36,716 nucleotides of DNA from Clostridium lundense DSM 17049 (GTDB taxonomy: Bacteria; Bacillota; Clostridia; Clostridiales; Clostridiaceae), in NCBI RefSeq assembly GCF_000619945.1, contig NZ_JHVC01000029.1, forward strand, positions 1-36,716, in the 5' to 3' direction. The translations under genes were made by a program, and so were the position numbers. The notes under the pieces were generated by a model, which worked only from the letters and a program-made list of their open reading frames with translations, was not told the DNA's origin and searched no databases. Position 1 is the first letter of the stretch. Each line of letters begins with the position of its first letter. Of the stretch, positions 14,083-22,034 are shown one piece after another.

Positions 14083-15972
14083 ATGGAAGAAAAAGCATTA
14101 ATAATTACAGATGAGAAAACTTGTGTTGGGTGTAATCAATGTATAAGATACTGTCCTATTTTTGATGCAAATACTGCTTATATAAAGGATGGAGAAAACA
14201 AAGTAAAAATAAATCCAGACAAATGCATTCATTGTGGTAAATGTATAGAAGTTTGTGAACATAATTGTAGAGATTATATTGACGATACAGAAAAATTTTT
14301 TAATGACTTAAAAAATGGTAAAAAAATATCTGTTTTGGCAGCACCAGCTATAAGAGTTAATTCTGCCAATTATAAAAAACTTTTTGGATATTTAAAAAGC
14401 TTAGGAGTAAAGTTTTTTTATGATGTATCTTTTGGAGCAGATATAACTGTTTGGGCTTATTTGAAATACATAAAAGAAAATAATATAAATTCTATCATAG
14501 CTCAACCGTGCCCCGCTATTGTAAACTATATAGAAAAAAACAACTTAGATTTATTAAATAGTTTATGTAAAGTTCAAAGTCCTTTACTTTGTTCTGCAAT
14601 ATATATAAAAAAGTATTTAAAAGAAGATAGCAGTTTGGCATTTTTATCTCCTTGCATAGCCAAAAAAGATGAAATCATGAATGAAACTTCCCATGGTTTC
14701 GTAAATTATAATGTAACTTTTAAAAAATTATTAGCCTATATAATCAATAATAATATAGATCTAAGCAAATATGAAGAAGTAAATTTTAACAGTGATAATG
14801 GATTAGGATTTTTGTTTAGTAGACCTGGGGGTCTTAAAGAAAATATTCAAGCCTATGATGAAAATTTATGGGTAAGGCAAATAGAAGGACAAGAAGTTGT
14901 ATATGATTATTTAGATGAATATGGGGAAAGAGTAAAGAAAAATTTACAAGTGCCTAATGTAATAGATGCTCTGAATTGTGAGTTTGGTTGTAATATTGGT
15001 ACAGGCTCAATTAAGGAAAGAGTATTTATAGATGATATTGATGTGAAATTTAATAATATAAAAAAGGAAAAAAATAAAAAAGAAATATCAAAAATTCATA
15101 AAAAGTTTGATAAAGAATTAAATTTAAAAGACTTTTTAAGAGATTATAAAGTTAAAAGTAAAGAAAAAGTGAAAGAACCTTCTAATGCCAAATATGAGGA
15201 AATATTTAAAGATATGCTGAAATATACACAAAACTCAAGAAGCATAGATTGTGCTGCTTGTGGTTATGTAAATTGCAATAATATGGCAAAGGCTATATAT
15301 AACGACTTAAATGTAAAAGAAAATTGTATTGATTATAATAAACGCATTTTAAAAAATGAAAAGAAAAATGTAGAAAGTAAAAATGAAGAAGTGAGAAAAG
15401 CTTTAGAAGAAGTTAATAAGTTAAATGAACAAAAGATAAGAGAGGCAGAGGATCTTAAAGAAAATGTAAATCAAATAATAGAGTCTATACAAGAAATAGC
15501 TGACGGAAATACAGAAAATGTTATTACTATAAATAAGATTGCTTCTGAAACAGAAGAATTAAATGATACAGCAAAAATTTTAGAAGAGAATATTATAGAA
15601 ATGGAAGAAAAGATAAAGATATTTAATGAATCTTCCAATAAGATAGTAGGCATAGCATCTCAAACAAATTTACTTTCTTTAAATGCATCTATTGAGGCAG
15701 CTCGTGCTGGTGAGGCTGGAAAAGGATTTGCAGTTGTTGCTTCAGAAGTTAGAAAGCTAGCTGAAGAGAGTAGTAGAACTGCTTCTGCTACTATTAAAGA
15801 ACAAAGTGATATGAATAATATGATAAAGAGTATTTCTAAAGTGTCAGAAATATTAAAAAGAAAAAGTGAAAAATTAAGAGAAGCCATAGATAACATGTCT
15901 GCTATAGTAGAGGAAACTACAGCAAAAGAAGAAGAAATATCTTCAGTGGCCTCTAGTTTGATTAATGAGTAA
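14083..15972 (+). CDS. Soluble ferredoxin/[FeFe]-hydrogenase-like/chemotaxis transducer fusion protein
   Basis: A 629-residue protein with no membrane segment. The ATG at 14083 has AGGTGG 6 nt upstream and is preferred over one five codons earlier. Residues 14-24 and 48-58 carry two CxxCxxCxxxC/P ferredoxin motifs for 4Fe-4S clusters. Residues about 80-315 are an [FeFe]-hydrogenase large-subunit domain: QPCPAIV (Cys143), SPCIAKKDE (Cys191) and NCEFGC (Cys299, Cys303) supply all four H-cluster ligands, while the proton-relay Cys before Cys143 is Pro. Residues 390-415 form a CxxCGYxxC...C Fe-S motif. After a coiled coil (about 425-475) comes an MCP signalling hairpin (about 521-563, with SLNASIEAARAGEAGKGFAV). 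It should sense H2, CO or redox state and pass it to CheA/CheW; the ligand is inferred. Confidence 0.85.
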   Translation: MEEKALIITDEKTCVGCNQCIRYCPIFDANTAYIKDGENKVKINPDKCIHCGKCIEVCEHNCRDYIDDTEKFFNDLKNGKKISVLAAPAIRVNSANYKKLFGYLKSLGVKFFYDVSFGADITVWAYLKYIKENNINSIIAQPCPAIVNYIEKNNLDLLNSLCKVQSPLLCSAIYIKKYLKEDSSLAFLSPCIAKKDEIMNETSHGFVNYNVTFKKLLAYIINNNIDLSKYEEVNFNSDNGLGFLFSRPGGLKENIQAYDENLWVRQIEGQEVVYDYLDEYGERVKKNLQVPNVIDALNCEFGCNIGTGSIKERVFIDDIDVKFNNIKKEKNKKEISKIHKKFDKELNLKDFLRDYKVKSKEKVKEPSNAKYEEIFKDMLKYTQNSRSIDCAACGYVNCNNMAKAIYNDLNVKENCIDYNKRILKNEKKNVESKNEEVRKALEEVNKLNEQKIREAEDLKENVNQIIESIQEIADGNTENVITINKIASETEELNDTAKILEENIIEMEEKIKIFNESSNKIVGIASQTNLLSLNASIEAARAGEAGKGFAVVASEVRKLAEESSRTASATIKEQSDMNNMIKSISKVSEILKRKSEKLREAIDNMSAIVEETTAKEEEISSVASSLINE

Positions 15973-15989
15973 ATTAATAATTGTAAAGG

Positions 15990-16016
15990 GAGCCAACTAT
16001 GAAGGTTGGCTCTTTA
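15990..16016. terminator. Terminator between convergent genes
   Basis: GAGCCAAC (15990-15997) pairs perfectly with GTTGGCTC (16005-16012) around a 7-nt loop, followed by TTTAAA. It terminates the fusion gene and could serve the convergent SDR operon. Confidence 0.75.
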
Positions 16017-16108
16017 AATATTGAAAAAGTTAGTGATCGTATATAGATTTGTATAAAGCAAATATATATGCTCATTGAGTTATCCATAATTTGAAAATAA
16101 CTGAAAGT

Positions 16109-16876
16109 TTATACTGCTGTCCAACCACCATCTACACATAATATTTGACCTGTAGTATAGCTGGAAGCATCTGATGCAAAGTAAATAGCTGCACCATTTA
16201 ATTCTCCGGGATTTCCTGGCCTTCCTGCTGGGCATACCATGTTGTAAAGCTTTAATTTATCTTCTTGGAACAATGAATTTTTAGTCATTTCACTTTCGAA
16301 AAGGCTTGGGCCAATTGCATTTACTGTTATACCATATTTTATTAAGGATGTACCCATACCTCTTGTCAAGTTTACTACTGCACCTTTTGAAGCATTATAA
16401 GCATGAAGTGGAACATTCTTACTTCCTACGAATCCACAAATGGAAGCAGTATTAATAATTTTTCCGTATCCTCTATCTTTCATATGTTTTACAACATACT
16501 TTGACATTAAGAAGGTACCTTTTAAATTTGTATCTATAACTCTATCCCATTCAGCCATATCTATGTTTTCAACTGAACCTACTGAAGCTACACCTGCATT
16601 GTTCATTAGAATATCTATCTTTCCAAACTTCGCTATAACAGTATCTACAGCTGATTTTGCATCATCTTCTTTTGTAACATCACATTTTATAGGGAGAGCT
16701 TTTCTACCCATAGCTTCGATTTCCTTAGCTACATTTTCAAGTCTATCAATTCTTCTTGCAAGTAATGCTACATCTGCTCCTTGTTCAGCAAATGCTTTAG
16801 CAATTTGAATACCTATTCCGCTAGAAGCTCCAGTTACAATTGCAACCTTACCAGTTAAATTAAATAAATTACTCAT
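16109..16876 (-). CDS. Short-chain dehydrogenase/reductase (SDR)
   Basis: A 255-residue classical SDR using NAD(P)H for carbonyl/alcohol interconversion. It has cofactor motif TGASSGIG (15-22), NNAG (92-95), and the catalytic tetrad Asn117, Ser145 (INTAS), Tyr160 and Lys164 (YNASK), all intact; the C-terminal segment GQILCVDGGW is standard. An Arg-Arg pair (RRIDR, 41-45) after beta-strand 2 hints at NADPH preference. It resembles FabG/gluconate-5-dehydrogenase types, but these do not define a substrate. AGGAGGATT precedes ATG. It is the last gene of a minus-strand operon with an ADC-like protein (45-bp gap) and an OYE-type flavoenzyme, so it likely reduces or oxidises an oxygen function on the same compound. 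Confidence 0.92.
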   Translation of the reverse strand: MSNLFNLTGKVAIVTGASSGIGIQIAKAFAEQGADVALLARRIDRLENVAKEIEAMGRKALPIKCDVTKEDDAKSAVDTVIAKFGKIDILMNNAGVASVGSVENIDMAEWDRVIDTNLKGTFLMSKYVVKHMKDRGYGKIINTASICGFVGSKNVPLHAYNASKGAVVNLTRGMGTSLIKYGITVNAIGPSLFESEMTKNSLFQEDKLKLYNMVCPAGRPGNPGELNGAAIYFASDASSYTTGQILCVDGGWTAV

Positions 16877-16921
16877 ATAAGAATCCTCCTAATATAATTT
16901 TATTTAAATTTTGACTTATTG

Positions 16922-17719
16922 TTAATCTAAAGTATCTTCCCACCAATCCCATCTTAAATATGAATAAGGTATAAATGACATTGGATTTATTTCCTCCAAA
17001 ATAGTTCCTTTAAGTAGTACATTTGTACTTACCGTATAAATTCCGCCTAACATTTTTACTACTTCTAATTCTGCCCATGGATCATGAGGGGAGTCCTTTA
17101 AAGTTATCTCTACTTCCCCAGCTTGAAGTACAGTTGTGTCCATATTTATACTTTGTTTTACAAGAGTAGGTTTTAAATCAAAACCACTGCCATCTATTGC
17201 TTTTGAATATTTTATATTAAACATTGGTAAGCCTTTACCATAATTTTCAGCAAGTATTTTTTCAGCATTTTCATCATTAAGTTTACCATTAAGATTTACT
17301 TTTACATTAAAGAAGTCTATACCATGGCGACCTACAGTTCCTTCAACAAAGGTTTTATCTTTTTTAAAGTCTATATCTGCCATCTTCTTTGGAAGTCCAC
17401 AAAATTCTCTACCAAGTGCCATACCTATGCCATCAGTTATAGGCATGGATAAGCAGTAAGTTCCAAGTTCTCCATTATAATCTGCCAGTATAAATAAACC
17501 GGCTTCTTTGTATGGTGGACAGAAATTTGTTTTAGGATAGTTTGCTATAAAAGCATGAACTAAAGGTCTTTTAGCTGGCTTTAAAGGTGGTGGAAGTATA
17601 CGCTTAATAAGTTCAGGTTTTGTTTCCCAATAAATTGTAAGCATTTCAGCATCGTAAAATGTTGTAGGTTTGCTGCCATATTTCATAATGTCATTAATAT
17701 TTTTTAGAAAACTTCCCAT
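16922..17719 (-). CDS. Acetoacetate decarboxylase (ADC) superfamily protein
   Basis: A 265-residue protein of the ADC fold. GREFCGLPKKMADI (103-116) matches the ADC active-site region, with Lys111-Lys112 equivalent to the Schiff-base Lys115 and its neighbour Lys116 in the Clostridium acetobutylicum enzyme; Glu72 (YKEAG) aligns with an acidic active-site residue. By my remembered alignment the active-site Arg29 of true ADC is not conserved here (the region reads FYDAEML), so plain acetoacetate decarboxylation is doubtful; relatives catalyse aldol-dehydration through the same lysine. Length is close to the usual 244-260. GGAGT precedes ATG. It lies between the OYE and SDR genes, not in a solvent operon with CoA transferase, which argues for a different beta-keto or enone substrate. 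Confidence 0.83.
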   Translation of the reverse strand: MGSFLKNINDIMKYGSKPTTFYDAEMLTIYWETKPELIKRILPPPLKPAKRPLVHAFIANYPKTNFCPPYKEAGLFILADYNGELGTYCLSMPITDGIGMALGREFCGLPKKMADIDFKKDKTFVEGTVGRHGIDFFNVKVNLNGKLNDENAEKILAENYGKGLPMFNIKYSKAIDGSGFDLKPTLVKQSINMDTTVLQAGEVEITLKDSPHDPWAELEVVKMLGGIYTVSTNVLLKGTILEEINPMSFIPYSYLRWDWWEDTLD

Positions 17720-17752
17720 AGATTAAACTCCTTCCATTTTTAATTAATATTT

Positions 17753-19693
17753 TTACTCTAAAAAATAAGCTTTTTCAAATCCGGTTTGAATTGCTTGACC
17801 AATTCTTCCTGATTTATTAGCATCCCCAAGTACATGTACTATAGAGAAATTCTTTTCTATTTCTTCAATAAATGAGGTGTCTTGTTTAATTCCAATGGAT
17901 AAAACTACAGCATCAGTTTTCTTCCTTAAAGTAGAATTATCCTTTGTATTTTGAAGAACTATTTCTCCGTCAGATATTTCAATAAGTTTCATAGATGGAA
18001 GCATTTCTACATTATATTTTTTAAGTCTAGTAGTTACATCAATAAGATTTGGAAGATATGCATCAGGACCTATTTTGTTTTGCATTTCTATAACAGAAAC
18101 TTTATTTTTACCTACAGCAATATATTCAGCAGTTTCAAGCCCAGTCATTCCAGAACCTATAATAGTAACATCTTTATCTTTTAAAACAACAGTACCGTCT
18201 AATATATCAATAACTGTACATACATTTTTACCTTCTACCCCTTTAATCTTTGGAATTATAGGAGAAGCACCAGTAGCAACAAATACTGCATAGGGATTTA
18301 GTTTTATTAAATCTTTCATAGTTGGTTCAGTATTAAGTCTAATATCTACATTAAGCTCTTTTAATTGATAAACAAGATTATCTATAAACCAATTTAGTTT
18401 TTCTTTAAGAGGTGGTTTACTTCCAAGATAGACACTTCCACCTAATACATTTTTCTTTTCAAATAATATAGGTTTAAATCCTCTTATTGCTAGAACTCTG
18501 GCAGCTTCCATTCCAGCAGGACCGCCTCCTATAATAGATACTACTCTACCATTACCATCTTTTTTAAAATCATCAAATTCTAATTCTCTTCCCATTCGTG
18601 CATTTACTGCACACTTTGAGGTTTTACATTCCATCAGTTCTTGTATACAGTAGAGACAGGAAATACAAGGTCTGATCTCCATTTCTCTTCCTTCCATAGC
18701 TTTTTTAGGCCACTCTGGATCTGCAAGAAATTGTCTTCCTGTTGCAACAAAATCTACATTTTCTTCTTCTATAAGACTTTCCGCAAAATCAGGTTTTCTT
18801 ATAACATCACAGGCAATTATAGGAATGTGTACTGCATTTTTTATTCCCTGTGCAAGATGCTTCTTCCAGCCTTGAGGGTATGATATAGGTTCTATTATTG
18901 TATTTACAGATTCATAAGTACCCGAACTTACATTTAGTGCAGCTATACCTAATTTTTCAAGATATTTTGATGCCTCAATTGCATCATCAAGAGTAAATCC
19001 TCCTGGAACAAACTCATTTCCATCTATTCTAACGGATATTGGAAAATTGTTTCCGCATATATGTTTTATTCCCATAATTATTTCAGTGATAAATCTCATT
19101 CTGCTTTGAAAATTTCCACCATATTTATCCTCTCTAAGATTGGTGAGAGGACTCATAAATTGACCAATAAGATACCCGTGAGCAGCATGAAGTTCAACAC
19201 CATCAATTCCAGCTGTTTTAGCAATGTAAGCTCCAAAAACAAATTTTTTAACAAGAGATTGGACTTCATCAGTGGTTAATTCTCTAGGCATTTCACCAAT
19301 AGCCGATGACATAACAGGGCTTGGCGCAGTAATTTGTTTTCCACCAATTAAGTTACTGTGATTTTGTCTTCCTGGATGGTGCAGTTGGAGAAATATTTTT
19401 GTATCATATCTATGCACTGCTTTTGCTAGTTTTTCAAGCCTTGGTATATGTTTAAGATCTGTTGCGCAAAGCTGATTTGGTGTACCAATTCCTGTCTCAT
19501 TATCAATTCTTGTTATCTCTGTAATAATAAGACCACATCCGCCTTTAGCTCTTTCTTCATAATATCTTATTATTTCATCAGATGCTTCTCCAGTTGAGGC
19601 AGCAAGAGATGTACCCATAGCAGGCATAACTATTCTATTTTTGATTTGAAGATTACCTATGTGGCCTTTTGAAAAAAGTTTTTCATATTTCAT
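17753..19693 (-). CDS. NADH:flavin oxidoreductase, Old Yellow Enzyme/2,4-dienoyl-CoA reductase type (BaiCD/BaiH-like)
   Basis: A 646-residue three-part flavoenzyme. Residues about 1-330 are an FMN-binding TIM barrel with GVELHAAHGYLIGQFMSPLT (165-184; His169, His172, Tyr174) and the TGR phosphate site. Cys343, Cys346, Cys349 and Cys361 (RPCISCLYC...C) should bind a 4Fe-4S cluster. Residues about 385-646 hold FAD (GGGPAGMEA, 389-397) and NAD (GSGMTGLE, 513-520) Rossmann motifs. This build passes electrons from NAD(P)H via FAD and Fe-S to FMN to reduce an activated C=C bond, as in 2,4-dienoyl-CoA reductase or the bile-acid enzymes BaiCD/BaiH. AGGTGG precedes ATG. It is first in the operon with the ADC-like and SDR genes (33-bp gap) and divergent from a PucR-type regulator; the substrate is unknown. 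Confidence 0.9.
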   Translation of the reverse strand: MKYEKLFSKGHIGNLQIKNRIVMPAMGTSLAASTGEASDEIIRYYEERAKGGCGLIITEITRIDNETGIGTPNQLCATDLKHIPRLEKLAKAVHRYDTKIFLQLHHPGRQNHSNLIGGKQITAPSPVMSSAIGEMPRELTTDEVQSLVKKFVFGAYIAKTAGIDGVELHAAHGYLIGQFMSPLTNLREDKYGGNFQSRMRFITEIIMGIKHICGNNFPISVRIDGNEFVPGGFTLDDAIEASKYLEKLGIAALNVSSGTYESVNTIIEPISYPQGWKKHLAQGIKNAVHIPIIACDVIRKPDFAESLIEEENVDFVATGRQFLADPEWPKKAMEGREMEIRPCISCLYCIQELMECKTSKCAVNARMGRELEFDDFKKDGNGRVVSIIGGGPAGMEAARVLAIRGFKPILFEKKNVLGGSVYLGSKPPLKEKLNWFIDNLVYQLKELNVDIRLNTEPTMKDLIKLNPYAVFVATGASPIIPKIKGVEGKNVCTVIDILDGTVVLKDKDVTIIGSGMTGLETAEYIAVGKNKVSVIEMQNKIGPDAYLPNLIDVTTRLKKYNVEMLPSMKLIEISDGEIVLQNTKDNSTLRKKTDAVVLSIGIKQDTSFIEEIEKNFSIVHVLGDANKSGRIGQAIQTGFEKAYFLE

Positions 19694-19765
19694 TAATTTA
19701 CCACCTCCAACTTAAGTATATTGTATTAAAGGTATAGTTAATACATTCAATAGAGACAAAAATAA

Positions 19766-19795
19766 TTGACTTTGCTGTGCGCTATGCACTACAAT
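19766..19795 (+). promoter_or_regulatory. Promoter with operator-like dyad in front of the PucR-type gene
   Basis: TTGACT (19766-19771) and TACAAT (19790-19795) are 18 nt apart. The spacer contains GTGC (19777-19780) and GCAC (19786-19789), a small inverted repeat with a 5-nt centre, in the 119-bp region shared with the divergent OYE operon. An autoregulatory or shared site is plausible. Confidence 0.5.
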
Positions 19796-19812
19796 TATGG
19801 TAGGTGATTTGT

Positions 19813-21360
19813 ATGAGTATTACTTTTAATGGGCTTTGTGGGTATTTTTCCAAAAAAATTAAAAATCAATATTTAAATAAAAAAGAAGAGTTTTTTTTAT
19901 TAGACGTGAAAATGCTTACAAACAATCAGACTTTTTTTGAAAAAAATATTATTTATATAGGCAAAACTTCAATGCTTCAGGAAAAATTTAAAGATATTGA
20001 AGATACAAATCTTGTTCTTATTAATGACAATAACTTATCTATTAATGACTTTTTTTTAAAGGATTTAAATGTTATTGAACTTAAGGATTCAGAGGATATT
20101 TTTGAAATATATAATTTAACTAGAGACTTTTTTATTAGTGATATTGAAATTGAACATTATACAGCAGCTCTGTTTAAATCTTATATAGTAGGCAAGGGAC
20201 TTTCTAATATAGTGAAAGTAGCTTCAGAAATACTTAATAATCCAGTGATTGTAATGGATTTAAGCTATAAGATACTAGCTTATTCAAACATTGAGGATAT
20301 AACTGATGATATTTGGATTGACAATATAAAAAACGGATATTGTTCTTATGATTTTATTATAGAAGTAAAAAAAATAAAAAGTGTACAAGATGGAAGAAAA
20401 TCTGATGAACCTTATGAAGTTATATGTAAGAAGTCTCCTATTTTAAAGTTAGTTTCAAAGATAAAAATAAATGATAAATATGTTGGAAATGTAATACTTT
20501 TAGAATGTAAAAGACCTATTATAAAGAGGGACAAGGAAATACTAACACTTACCAGTGAAATAGTGGCAGAAGAAATGAAAAAGAATGCGTTTTATAGAAA
20601 TACAAAAAATGTGGTGTATGAAGATTTTATTTATGATCTTCTTGAAGATAATTTAAGCGGAAGAGATATAGTTAATGAAAGAATGAAAAGTGCAAATATA
20701 AAATTAGGAAAAAAACTATCAGTATTTGTATTTGATATTTCAACATATGATTCTTCTGATAGATGTTGTGGATATCTTAGAGACACGTTTAATTCTCTAT
20801 TTCCTTCTAAAAGTTCAGTATACTATAATGATAATATTGTTATTATTAATGATAATGATATATCAAATTTTAGTGAAGAATTTATACAAAGGGTTAAGAA
20901 GTTTTTAATTTTAAATAATATATACCTAGGAGTAAGTAGAGAGTTTTCAGATATAATGGAATGTAGAAAATATTATATTCAAGCTGTAAAAGCAGTGAAA
21001 TTTAAAGACGTTGTAAGTGAGAAAAGTCCAATTATATTTTATTCTCATATTCAAATTTATGATATACTTTCATCAGTATATGGTGATATTGGGTATAAAG
21101 ATTTTTGTAATCCAATTCTTATTAAGTTAAAGGAATATGATAAGTTAAATAATGCAGAATTATATAAGACACTATTTGTCTACTTAAAAAACAATCAGAA
21201 TATTCAAAAATCATCTGGAGAGCTTTTTATTCACAGAAATACTATGAGGGCTAGATTACAAAAGATAAATGAATTAACTAATTTGGATTACTCAAATGTT
21301 GATAATATCTGTAATATATATATATCCTATAAAATTACAGATATTAAAAAGATACCATGA
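19813..21360 (+). CDS. PucR/CdaR-type transcriptional regulator
   Basis: A 515-residue regulator. I prefer ATG at 19813, 5 nt after AGGTGA; a GTG three codons earlier overlaps that site. The N-terminal part (about 20-120) resembles the PucR N-terminal domain (MLTNNQTFFEKNIIYIGKT, IELKDSEDIFEIYNL), the middle is a poorly conserved CdaR-like region, and the last 60 residues are the PucR-type HTH: TLFVYLKNNQNIQKSSGELF followed by IHRNTMRARLQKINELT. PucR-family proteins usually activate catabolic genes when the substrate is present. Divergent placement from the OYE/ADC-like/SDR operon suggests it controls that operon. No membrane segment is seen. The effector is unknown. Confidence 0.85.
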   Translation: MSITFNGLCGYFSKKIKNQYLNKKEEFFLLDVKMLTNNQTFFEKNIIYIGKTSMLQEKFKDIEDTNLVLINDNNLSINDFFLKDLNVIELKDSEDIFEIYNLTRDFFISDIEIEHYTAALFKSYIVGKGLSNIVKVASEILNNPVIVMDLSYKILAYSNIEDITDDIWIDNIKNGYCSYDFIIEVKKIKSVQDGRKSDEPYEVICKKSPILKLVSKIKINDKYVGNVILLECKRPIIKRDKEILTLTSEIVAEEMKKNAFYRNTKNVVYEDFIYDLLEDNLSGRDIVNERMKSANIKLGKKLSVFVFDISTYDSSDRCCGYLRDTFNSLFPSKSSVYYNDNIVIINDNDISNFSEEFIQRVKKFLILNNIYLGVSREFSDIMECRKYYIQAVKAVKFKDVVSEKSPIIFYSHIQIYDILSSVYGDIGYKDFCNPILIKLKEYDKLNNAELYKTLFVYLKNNQNIQKSSGELFIHRNTMRARLQKINELTNLDYSNVDNICNIYISYKITDIKKIP

Positions 21361-21496
21361 AATGAAAGAAAATGGTCAATATTCAGAGATTAATGAATTT
21401 AAAAAGTTATGTGACTCAGTAACCATAAAATAGTGACATTGCTTTATAAGGTACTATGAAATAAAATTAAGTTGAAAGCAAAATTAAATAATAAGT
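21361..21496. other. Intergenic stretch without recognised gene
   Basis: This stretch joins the PucR gene to the riboswitch. It should contain the riboswitch promoter; weak candidates such as TTGAAA near 21472 lack a convincing -10. No open reading frame of note is present, and no clear terminator for the regulator gene is seen. Confidence 0.4.
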
Positions 21497-21784
21497 TATA
21501 GGTTTTCGTTTATAGAAATTAAAAGGGAATGTGGTGAAAGACCACAACAGCCCCCGCTACTGTAATAGCAGACAAATCTTATAAACAGAGTTCTTGGCTT
21601 CAGAAGGAGTTTTTGCTCCCACTGAAGCTTTAGAAATCGTTATCCAGGGACGTACCCGCTCTTTACTCCCACTTTAAAGAAGATGGGAGTATTAGAGCGG
21701 GTAGTCATCGGATAGACCACTGACATTATGTTGGGAAGGGAAGAGGAGAATGAAGCTAGAGTCAGGAGACCTACCTACAACTTT
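21497..21784 (+). ncRNA. Cobalamin (B12) riboswitch aptamer
   Basis: The core reads AAAAGGGAATGTGGTG (21521-21536) with pairing CCAC, then the highly conserved ACAGCCCCCGCTACTGTAA (21546-21564), CCACTGAC (21717-21724), TTGGGAAGG (21731-21739) and GAGTCAGGAGACCTACCT (21759-21776). This order is diagnostic of the AdoCbl/B12-box riboswitch. Peripheral arms include a stem with GCTTCAG and CTGAAGC (21597-21627 region) and a long hairpin with arms near 21653-21672 and 21683-21702. B12 binding normally represses downstream genes. What follows is unusual: a GGAGGGAGG site is followed by an ATG that meets a stop after two codons, and a terminator precedes the next real gene. Confidence 0.93.
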
Positions 21785-21931
21785 TAAGCAATCTTTCGGA
21801 GGGAGGGTATTTGCGGTATTAATGGTTTAAAATATTAACTGTAGATGTATTTTATTTTAACTTTTATATTTACATGTTTTTGTATTTATAAGTTTAGATA
21901 TTTTACAGCTAGTATATAATTTAGATACTGT
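21785..21931 (+). other. Spacer between aptamer and terminator with possible antiterminator
   Basis: A strong ribosome site GGAGGGAGG (21799-21807) and an ATG at 21822-21824 are followed directly by GTT TAA, so no protein is made. No reading frame resembles a cobalamin transporter or synthesis gene. TTTACAG (21902-21908) can pair with CTGTAAA (21928-21934), which touches the 5' arm of the downstream terminator and could act as an antiterminator. Either this is an extended expression platform or the remains of a lost gene. Confidence 0.4.
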
Positions 21932-21959
21932 AAAGACTTCCGTTTAGAAGTCTTTTTTA
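21932..21959 (+). terminator. Rho-independent terminator between B12 riboswitch and yitT-like gene
   Basis: AAAGACTTC (21932-21940) pairs perfectly with GAAGTCTTT (21947-21955) around a 6-nt loop and runs into a T-tract. It stands 76 nt before the next start codon and 148 nt after the aptamer, so it may be a riboswitch-controlled attenuator or a simple end of an orphan transcript. Confidence 0.85.
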
Positions 21960-22034
21960 ATTTTACATGGAACTGTAAAGTTTAAGTATGGGGACAGTTT
22001 TTAATGAATTATTAATTGTGAAAGAGGGAGAAGT

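Noticed and set aside
14083..15972. A catalytic H2-producing hydrogenase
   Set aside because: The proton-relay cysteine is Pro, there is no redox partner subunit, and the C-terminus is a chemotaxis domain; a sensor is more likely.
16109..19693. Acetone/solvent formation from the acetoacetate decarboxylase-like gene
   Set aside because: No CoA transferase or aldehyde/alcohol dehydrogenase is adjacent, and the putative active-site Arg seems to be missing.
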